Shown one piece after another: positions 50,544 to 56,468 of a stretch of 56,468 nucleotides of DNA (its first letter is position 1; the number at the start of each line of letters is the position of its first letter). Position numbers and translations under genes: made by a program. Where the stretch lies: assembly GCA_024228555.1 (NCBI GenBank), contig JAAETI010000574.1:1-56468 (forward strand). The letters are read 5' to 3'. Below the pieces are notes generated by a model. That model was not told the origin of the DNA, did no database searches, and was given only the letters and a program-made list of their open reading frames with translations. Origin of the DNA: a bacterium (GTDB lineage: Bacteria; Actinomycetota; Acidimicrobiia; Spongiisociales; UBA5794).

Positions 50544-52141
50544 CTCTCTGACTTCTCCACACGCCGGACTGTCGTCGACCCTTGCACGCCGCCTGAGCCC
50601 AAAGATACTCGTCCCTCGTTCTTGAGCTTGATCAGTTGCGTATGGACCTGCATCACTGCCGCCATCTGCAAAGACGAGTCCAGCCCGGCGTACACGACCT
50701 CAACGACCTCGGCGATGGTCCGAGCCCCGCTACTGACAGCGGCCATGACCTGACGTTCCCGTTCGACCCGGTGCGCGATGTACTCAGCGATGACCTCACG
50801 TGCCTCGGGGAGTTCGGATCCATGACCCGGATAGAGATGGTCGGGTTCAAGCGCCGCAACCTTTTCCAGCGATGCCATATATGCGGCGGCGTCCTCAATG
50901 ATCACAGTTGAGCCACCCATGATGTGGTCTCCCGTGAAGAGGTATTCACCCAGGCGAAAGCAGACATGGTCGGCGGTGTGCCCAGGGGTATGAACTGATA
51001 TCAGTTGGCTCTCCCCAAAAGGAATCGAAGAACCATCCTCGATCCGTACGGTCGGCTCGAACTCATCTCCGCAAGCGAATCCGTAGACCGGGACATCTAG
51101 CTCACGACCAAGACCATTGGCAGCAGGTGCATGATCAGGATGGGTGTGGGTCACCACAACACCGACCGGAGTGAAACCCGAGAGCGCAACACGAATTGCA
51201 TCAACATGAACCGGAATCACAGGACCCGGATCGAGCACCAGCGCCTCGCCCCCTGACTCGATCACATATGAGTTGGTCCCGGGGCCGGTGTAGGGCCCAG
51301 GGTTGGGAGCACGGACAAGCTCAACCCTCGGCTGCCTTTCAGGAGTGGCTGGCGGTGGGGCGACCTCAGCTACCGGATGCCCTTTCTTGGCGGCGGCCCT
51401 TGCGGCGTCCGCCAGGGCGGCGGGGTCGGGTGCGACGTCCTCGAGGTCATCGAACCCGGGATCACCCGGCATCACCACTTCGAGCGAACCGTCGTCGGCC
51501 ACCCGCATCCGCGGTTGCACGGAAACCACGGTGCGGTTCTGCCACTCTCCAAGGGCTGCATCCACCGATGCAAACTTGGCAAGCTGGTGAAGCGTGCGTT
51601 GAGTCGGGAACGGGACCAGCCAATTCCCCGCCTCCGCCCGGCGCAACGCCTCGTGCGGGCTGACAAACTCGGCGGCGTCGACTTCTCGCTCGTCCGGGAT
51701 GGGCACCACTTTGTGATCAACACCGACGATGAAGAACCTCGCATCAAAACGTACCGGAACCATGGTCGGAGTGATCCAATTGGCGAAGTATGCAGATCGT
51801 GCGACCGCAAAGCGGCGGCTCTCCGCAAGGGCGACATCGAAGACGACCCGCTTCCCAAGCGGTTCCACATGGACCGGGTCGGTCAGCCAGACACCGGTCT
51901 CCTCAACCACCTCACGGAAGGCGGCAGCCAACCATGGGCCAAGTTCAGGCTCGAACGTGCCGGCGAGGCTCTGCAATGCGGCATCCTCGTGATCCTCCGG
52001 ATCGACAACACCCCCGGGAAATACCCATGCCCCGGCCATAAACCGGGCCGTGGAGCTGCGCCGCACCATGAGGACCTCGAAACCAGACTCTCCCTGGTGT
52101 AACACGCATACCGTCGACGAGGGGCGCGGGCCGGCGCTCAC
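50528..52141 (-). CDS. NUDIX - metallo-beta-lactamase - winged-helix fusion
   Basis: 537 aa from GTG 52141. Residues ~1-200 are NUDIX: PGGVVDPEDHEDAA begins an interrupted Nudix box that is completed by 'WLAAAFREVVEETGVWL', as in NUDT19-like proteins. After a variable linker rich in Ala and Pro, residues ~270-450 are an MBL fold with 'GVVVTHTHPDHAPAANGLGR' (HxHxDH), 'ISVHTPGHTADHVCFRLGEY' and 'DHLYPGHGSE'. The C-terminal ~80 residues match the winged helix of LACTB2-like hydrolases. It overlaps the fxsA stop (GTGA). Confidence 0.88.
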   Translation of the reverse strand: MSAGPRPSSTVCVLHQGESGFEVLMVRRSSTARFMAGAWVFPGGVVDPEDHEDAALQSLAGTFEPELGPWLAAAFREVVEETGVWLTDPVHVEPLGKRVVFDVALAESRRFAVARSAYFANWITPTMVPVRFDARFFIVGVDHKVVPIPDEREVDAAEFVSPHEALRRAEAGNWLVPFPTQRTLHQLAKFASVDAALGEWQNRTVVSVQPRMRVADDGSLEVVMPGDPGFDDLEDVAPDPAALADAARAAAKKGHPVAEVAPPPATPERQPRVELVRAPNPGPYTGPGTNSYVIESGGEALVLDPGPVIPVHVDAIRVALSGFTPVGVVVTHTHPDHAPAANGLGRELDVPVYGFACGDEFEPTVRIEDGSSIPFGESQLISVHTPGHTADHVCFRLGEYLFTGDHIMGGSTVIIEDAAAYMASLEKVAALEPDHLYPGHGSELPEAREVIAEYIAHRVERERQVMAAVSSGARTIAEVVEVVYAGLDSSLQMAAVMQVHTQLIKLKNEGRVSLGSGGVQGSTTVRRVEKSERWPDN

Positions 52142-52515
52142 AGCACCGTCATACGGTTGGACCAGCGTCGGACACCCCACTTGCGCAGGATCTCTCTGAC
52201 TTCCGGAGTCAACAGTGAGAAGCCAATCACGTCAGTGAGGAATCCTGGGGTAACCAGCAATGCCCCAGCCACCAGGATCATCGCACCGTGAGCGAGGGTC
52301 TTGGCAGGGAATTGCCCAGACGCAAACTCAGCTTGCAGGCTGGCCAAGACTCCACGACCTTGGAGAGAAACGAGATTGGCCCCGATGACCGCGGTGACAA
52401 GAACGATCGCCATTGTCGGCCAAAGCCCGATCCGCCCTCCGACCGCGATAAACAGCCCGATCTCAATCGGGGGCACTAGTACGAACGCAAGAAAAAGAAT
52501 CGATCTCAGTCGCAT
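52138..52515 (-). CDS. fxsA: FxsA family membrane protein
   Basis: 125 aa. FxsA pattern: 'ILFLAFVLVPPIEIGLFIAV', 'GGRIGLWPTMAIVLVTAVIG', 'ANLVSLQGRGVLASLQAEFA' and 'LVAGALLVTPGFLTDVIGFS', giving three to four membrane helices. In E. coli FxsA affects exclusion of phage T7 by the F plasmid; its normal role is unknown. The start is ATG 52515, with TATCCT 7 nt upstream on the same strand, so leaderless. A 36-nt spacer separates it from divergent selA. Confidence 0.88.
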   Translation of the reverse strand: MRLRSILFLAFVLVPPIEIGLFIAVGGRIGLWPTMAIVLVTAVIGANLVSLQGRGVLASLQAEFASGQFPAKTLAHGAMILVAGALLVTPGFLTDVIGFSLLTPEVREILRKWGVRRWSNRMTVL

Positions 52516-52522
52516 GCATCCG

Positions 52523-52528
52523 AGGATA
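52523..52528 (-). promoter_or_regulatory. Putative leaderless -10 box (TATCCT) of fxsA
   Basis: TATCCT on the minus strand lies 7 nt before the ATG at 52515. Its -35 region must overlap the selA -10 and start. Confidence 0.5.
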
Positions 52529-52538
52529 CCGGTATGGG

Positions 52539-52544
52539 TAGGCT
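52539..52544 (+). promoter_or_regulatory. Putative leaderless -10 box (TAGGCT) of selA
   Basis: TAGGCT lies exactly 7 nt before the ATG at 52552. This selects that ATG over the in-frame ATG at 52534. Confidence 0.5.
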
Positions 52545-52551
52545 CTGCCAC

Positions 52552-53877
52552 ATGGAACCAAAGGACCTACCCAGAGTTGATTCGCTCGCCGCGACACTCG
52601 TCGGCAAAGGCCTCCCCCGGCTACTGGCAACAGAAATCGCAAGAGAGACTCTGACCAGGGCACGCATCGAGATCAGCGACGGAGCAGCCCCTGACGTGCT
52701 GGCGATAGCCGACGCCGCAACGCACCGCGTACTCCTCGACCGCCCCTCTCGGGTCATCAACGCAACTGGTGTGCTCCTTCACACCAACCTAGGTAGAGCC
52801 ACCCTCCCGGCAGCCGCCGCAGAACTGGCTGCCAGCTTCAGCACGAACTACGGAAACATCGAGCTCGATGTCGCCACCGGCCAACGTGGCAAACGATCCG
52901 CATACGCCAACCAGCTGCTGACTTCATTGACTGGGGCGGAAGCGGCCCTGGTTGTCAACAACAACGCCGCAGCGCTGCTCCTTGCCCTTGCCGCAATAGC
53001 TGACGGCGGCAACGCCGTCGTGTCCCGCGGCGAGGAGATCGAGATCGGGGGCTCATTCCGACTCCCCGAGCTGATGGCCGTGTCGGGAGCGAGACTTGTC
53101 GAAGTCGGCACCACCAATCGCACTCGCCTTGCCGACTACGAGAAGGTCGTCGCGGACGCATCCGCAATCCTCAAGGTTCATCCTTCCAACTATCGGCTAG
53201 AGGGGTTCGCCGAATCTGCCAGCTATGCCGAGTTGGCCAGCCTGTCAGCCAGGAGCGGTGTTCCGCTTATCGCCGATGTCGGGAGCGGGCTGCTCGATGC
53301 GAACGTACCTTGGCTTCCGGGACAGCCACCGGCTTGGCTCGCGGCCGAGCCCGGTGTCCGTCAAACCCTGGCGACAGGCGCAGACGTGGTTCTGTTCTCC
53401 GGCGACAAGCTCCTTGGAGGACCCCAAGCAGGCATCGCAGTCGGCAGGGCGGACTTGATCGGCCGTATGGCCAAACATCCGCTCGCAAGGGCGCTGCGCA
53501 TAGACGGACCTACCCACGCCGCCCTGGCGGCAACACTGGAGCTATATGCATCTGATCACGGTGCGCAGGTGCCTTTCTGGGCATTGGTGAATCAATCCTA
53601 TGAGGAGCTCCAAGAACGTCACCAGCAACTCCTTGAAGACCTCGGAGGTGGCGGCAACGTCATCGGCGGCGAGTCTCTACCCGGCGCCGGTTCCGTTCCT
53701 GGGGAGACAATCCCTTCCCCAAACCTGCGCCTTTCCGGAAGAGCGGACGCGACATGGCACAAACTGTTGGCAAGTGATCCACCGATCCTCGCCCGCCGCC
53801 ACGACGGTGCCCTCGTCATCGACCTCCGCACCGTTGCGACATCCGATGACCGGCACATCGTGGCCGCCCTGACCTGA
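52552..53877 (+). CDS. selA: L-seryl-tRNA(Sec) selenium transferase
   Basis: 441 aa from ATG 52552. SelA blocks: 'RVLLDRPSRVINATGVLLHT', NLGRATLP, 'AALVVNNNAAALLLALAAIA', 'RGEEIEIGGSFRLPELMAVS', 'LVEVGTTNRTRLADYE', and the PLP lysine in 'VVLFSGDKLLGGPQAGIAVG'. It converts seryl-tRNA(Sec) to selenocysteinyl-tRNA(Sec) using selenophosphate. selB begins 1 nt after its stop. No selD or tRNA-Sec gene was found in the window. Confidence 0.96.
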   Translation: MEPKDLPRVDSLAATLVGKGLPRLLATEIARETLTRARIEISDGAAPDVLAIADAATHRVLLDRPSRVINATGVLLHTNLGRATLPAAAAELAASFSTNYGNIELDVATGQRGKRSAYANQLLTSLTGAEAALVVNNNAAALLLALAAIADGGNAVVSRGEEIEIGGSFRLPELMAVSGARLVEVGTTNRTRLADYEKVVADASAILKVHPSNYRLEGFAESASYAELASLSARSGVPLIADVGSGLLDANVPWLPGQPPAWLAAEPGVRQTLATGADVVLFSGDKLLGGPQAGIAVGRADLIGRMAKHPLARALRIDGPTHAALAATLELYASDHGAQVPFWALVNQSYEELQERHQQLLEDLGGGGNVIGGESLPGAGSVPGETIPSPNLRLSGRADATWHKLLASDPPILARRHDGALVIDLRTVATSDDRHIVAALT

Positions 53878-53878
53878 A

Positions 53879-55654
53879 ATGCCGATCGTCGCCACCGCCG
53901 GTCACGTCGACCATGGCAAATCCACCCTTGTCGAGGCACTCACCGGCCGTGATCCGGACCGCTGGGCCGAGGAGAAGGAGCGCGGCCTGACCATCGACCT
54001 CGGCTTCGCCTGGCGCCGACTTGGCGGACTTGACGTTGGGTTTGTCGATGTCCCCGGCCATGAGCGATTCATCAAGAACATGCTGGCCGGAGTGGGGGCA
54101 CTCGACGTTGCGCTCTTTGTTGTTGCCGCCGACGAGGGCTGGATGCCACAGAGCGAGGAACACCTGGCCATCCTCGATATGATCGATACCCGCCACGGCG
54201 TAGTTGCCCTGACGAGAGTCGACCTTGCCGATGCCGATGCAGCCGATCTCGCTGAACTCGAGATTCTCGAAGCAGTTGAGGGCACAACGCTGTCGAACTG
54301 GCCAGTTATCCGGGTATCAGCGGTCACTGGGTATGGAATGGAGGACCTCGAGAATGCCCTCATCGAACAGCTCGAGGCGGCAGGCCCCCCTGTGGATCGA
54401 CATCGACCCCGTCTCTGGATCGATCGTGCTTTCCACATATCCGGAGCGGGCCGGGTGGTCACAGGGACACTCGCCGGCGGTTCCATCGCAGGCGACGACG
54501 AACTGATGCTGTGGCCGGGAGCGGTGCCGGTGCGTGTACGTGGCATGCAACACCATGACGCACCAACCGAAAACCTCACCCCTGGGACCAGAGCGGCTCT
54601 CAACCTCACCGGTGCAGACGACATCGGCCGCGGCGCCATGCTCGGGCGCCCCGGTTCATTTCGAGACAGCTCAGCGTCCTTGGCAACGCTGCGCACGGTG
54701 AGGAGTCTCACCGAGGACCTCACCACGCGCGGTGCCTATCACCTTCACGTCGGCAGCGGCTCATGGCCGGTGCAGATGCGCATCATCGAGACCGAAGGGC
54801 CGAATACCGTATGTCTGCTGCGGACCGCGGCTCCGATTCCCCTGCAAAGCGGCGACAGGTTCATCTTGCGTGAGACCGGGAGAAAGGCCGTCGTTGGAGG
54901 CGGTGTCGTTCTCGACCCTCATCCGCCAAGTTCGTCTGCCGCGATTCGTGATGCAGCACCGATCCTGCTTGCCGCCGCTGGAAGTGGTCCTGATTCCATC
55001 GCCGACGCGCTGCTCACCGTACGTGGCACGGCGTCGGCAACTGACTTGGGACAGGACTCGGGGGGTGGCGAGCCCTCATCGTCCTTCACCGCTGGCGGCG
55101 ACTTCATGTCGGCGGCCGCAGCGGCCGGTCTGCTGACTTCGATCGCCGAGGCAGTCGCCGGCTTTCATCGGGAGAATCGACTGCGAACCGGTCTACCCAA
55201 GGCGGAGTTGAGTTCTTTGCTCGCAGTCTCAGCAGAGTCAGTTGCCATGGTCGTTGCGGGGTCGAAAGATCTTGTGGACGACGGTGCCATCGTGCGCAGT
55301 CGTGAGTTCGAGCCCGGTCTCTCCGATGCCGAACAGGAAGCTTGGGAAGCGGCGCAACGCGAGTTGCAGCGAGCTCTCGCCGTTCCTAGGGCGTCACAGC
55401 TCGGGCTCGACAATGAACTGCTCCACGCACTGATCCGCGACGGTCGGCTCAGCCGAGTCGGCGACGACCTGGTGTACTTGCCCGACCAAATCGAGGAGAT
55501 CAAGCAGCTACTTGGTCAACTCACCGAAGAATTCACGGTTGCCGAATTCCGGGACGCAATCGGGGTGACGAGGCGGCAAGCAGTGCCGTTGCTCGAGTGG
55601 TTCGACAAAAACGGGGTCACTATCCGTCGCGGGGACGTACGAGCGTTGCGCTAG
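53879..55654 (+). CDS. selB: Selenocysteine-specific elongation factor
   Basis: 591 aa. GTPase motifs: GHVDHGKS at 8-15, the switch I element 'EEKERGLTIDLGF', DVPGHE at 57-62, and 'VVALTRVDLADAD' (TRVD in place of the common NKxD). Beta-barrel domains follow ('HISGAGRVVTGTLAGGSIAG'). The C-terminal ~250 residues hold the winged-helix repeats that bind the SECIS RNA ('FTVAEFRDAIGVTRRQAVPL'). It delivers Sec-tRNA to UGA codons. It is operonic with selA. Confidence 0.95.
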   Translation: MPIVATAGHVDHGKSTLVEALTGRDPDRWAEEKERGLTIDLGFAWRRLGGLDVGFVDVPGHERFIKNMLAGVGALDVALFVVAADEGWMPQSEEHLAILDMIDTRHGVVALTRVDLADADAADLAELEILEAVEGTTLSNWPVIRVSAVTGYGMEDLENALIEQLEAAGPPVDRHRPRLWIDRAFHISGAGRVVTGTLAGGSIAGDDELMLWPGAVPVRVRGMQHHDAPTENLTPGTRAALNLTGADDIGRGAMLGRPGSFRDSSASLATLRTVRSLTEDLTTRGAYHLHVGSGSWPVQMRIIETEGPNTVCLLRTAAPIPLQSGDRFILRETGRKAVVGGGVVLDPHPPSSSAAIRDAAPILLAAAGSGPDSIADALLTVRGTASATDLGQDSGGGEPSSSFTAGGDFMSAAAAAGLLTSIAEAVAGFHRENRLRTGLPKAELSSLLAVSAESVAMVVAGSKDLVDDGAIVRSREFEPGLSDAEQEAWEAAQRELQRALAVPRASQLGLDNELLHALIRDGRLSRVGDDLVYLPDQIEEIKQLLGQLTEEFTVAEFRDAIGVTRRQAVPLLEWFDKNGVTIRRGDVRALR

Positions 55655-55899
55655 CCCAACATCGCGGCGGGTATGTGACGTCTTTCGGTCTCGGTGAACC
55701 CACCCCAGATGCCGTATTGCTCGGTCGATTCAACGGCGTAGTCAAGACAGGAGTTTTGCACTGGGCACACCTGACATATCGACTTGGCCCTGATCTCCCT
55801 GCGTTCTCGCTCGTCTTTCCGTTCTGATGTCGTGGGTGGAAAAAACAAATGAGAGTGGTTACCTCGGCATAGCGCAACGGGCTGCCAAGAACGATCCAT
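55651..55899 (-). CDS. WhiB family iron-sulfur transcriptional regulator
   Basis: 82 aa from ATG 55899; a GTG at 55908 closer to GAGGAGGAG is an alternative. The four cluster cysteines are C11, C42, C45 and C51 (CxxCxxxxxC in SICQVCPVQNSC), and the Wbl turn GIWGG is at 63-67, followed by ETERRH. The length is that of a minimal Wbl protein. It binds a 4Fe-4S cluster and acts with the principal sigma factor. Which Wbl subclass it belongs to cannot be decided here. The stop overlaps the convergent selB end by 4 nt. Confidence 0.95.
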   Translation of the reverse strand: MDRSWQPVALCRGNHSHLFFPPTTSERKDERERREIRAKSICQVCPVQNSCLDYAVESTEQYGIWGGFTETERRHIPAAMLG

Positions 55900-56035
55900 C
55901 GGCGTCACGGACTCCTCCTCCAACAAGTTGGTGACACAAACACAGCAGGCGCTGGACCATATACACCTAATCGTATCTGCACCAGGAATATGCTGGCAGG
56001 AATACGGTGGTTTTTCGCGAACGACCAGATTTGGG

Positions 56036-56468
56036 TCACTCCGTCGGTGGCGCAACCTGGAGAGTCGTGCCCTCGACCGCCAACACCTCGATGGCGGACC
56101 CACGTTCGATACCGGCCGCCCGATGTGCCCGAGCACGCCATTTTGCCCCGTCGATGGTCACCACACCATCCGGTTCCAAAGCAGAATCGGCGATGCCGGT
56201 GGCGCCGACAAGGTGTTCCCTGCCGATCGTGGGCGTGCCAAAGCGAGAGCGGACAATGGTGGTCATCGCAAGCAGATAGAACAGCATCACACCGAGCACG
56301 GTCAGCAACACCGCCCACACGCTGGTCCCGATCTGTGGGGGGCCGCCAACAAAGGTCAGCCCGCCACCGAGCAACAGGATGGTTCCGACGATGCTGCGGA
56401 TGCCGAGCTCGTGTCGTTGGAAGTCCCACGTGTGCAAACCGATGCCGATCACAGCCGCCGCCACGGCC
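56036..56468 (-). CDS. NfeD-like membrane protein (partial, runs off the window)
   Basis: At least 142 aa; the frame is open to the window edge, so the N-terminus is not visible. It has hydrophobic helices ('SIVGTILLLGGGLTFVGG', 'SVWAVLLTVLGVMLFYLLAM') and then the NfeD OB-fold: 'GREHLVGATGIADSALEPDG', 'VVTIDGAKWRARAHRAAGIE' and 'GSAIEVLAVEGTTLQVAPP'. NfeD proteins pair with stomatin/SPFH proteins, and long forms carry a ClpP-like protease domain at the N-terminus. Whether this is a long or short form cannot be told. Confidence 0.85.
   Translation of the reverse strand, partial: AVAAAVIGIGLHTWDFQRHELGIRSIVGTILLLGGGLTFVGGPPQIGTSVWAVLLTVLGVMLFYLLAMTTIVRSRFGTPTIGREHLVGATGIADSALEPDGVVTIDGAKWRARAHRAAGIERGSAIEVLAVEGTTLQVAPPTE

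Overview
This window reads as chromosomal DNA of a free-living actinobacterium (Actinomycetota). The pointers are high G+C, a WhiB-family protein, a mycothiol-dependent-type MDMPI protein, an orphan GlnR-like regulator beside two glutamine synthetases with a GlnR-type operator, and many starts preceded by a TANNNT box 6-7 nt upstream (the leaderless-mRNA signature known from actinobacteria). Class Acidimicrobiia is possible, but the sequence alone does not prove it. Genes are densely packed on both strands with many 4-nt stop/start overlaps. I found no insertion sequence, integrase, prophage gene or CRISPR array.

Layout. 1-5180: end of a DUF4129-type gene, DUF4350, MoxR ATPase and DUF58 in one coupled run, then SpoIIM and RDD membrane proteins. 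5176-6927: an MDMPI protein, then about 1 kb holding three small ORFs and strong RNA structure but no conventional gene. 6928-21924: DUF2510/LURP-like protein, beta-helix lipoprotein, tryptophanase, Na/Pi symporter with PhoU, PlsC-like acyltransferase, acyl-CoA ligase, zinc-ribbon protein, PLP enzyme with alpha/beta hydrolase, a small membrane protein, and an ECF sigma factor coupled to a domain-permuted Ada-type alkyltransferase. 21987-31456: DUF885 hydrolase, TPR protein, adenosine deaminase facing a complete BMP-type nucleoside ABC importer, and DUF427. 31694-38256: formate-tetrahydrofolate ligase, SerA-DUF1015-PqqB-like operon, pteridine-reductase-like SDR, and an anchored coiled protein. 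38326-41454: nitrogen-assimilation cluster (GSII, GSI, GlnR-like regulator, GlnR box). 41547-46435: DUF4389 protein, an unusually short leucyl-tRNA synthetase with its own leader, ALDH7, and a gene-poor stretch with a possible gene remnant. 46436-56468: RidA, DUF3592, IscA/ErpA, Mrp, M23 peptidase, NUDIX-MBL fusion, FxsA, selenocysteine genes selA and selB, WhiB, and a partial NfeD.

The most unusual items are: (1) a LeuRS of about 613 aa that lacks the whole CP1 editing domain and sits behind a leaderless 10-aa leader peptide and a textbook terminator/attenuator; (2) an ECF sigma factor translationally coupled to an alkyltransferase carrying the Ada zinc domain at its C-terminus; (3) the small-ORF and structured-RNA locus at 5981-6839, which includes a T-arm/acceptor-like fold. 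All functional statements come from reading the sequence and from family knowledge; no database search was run.
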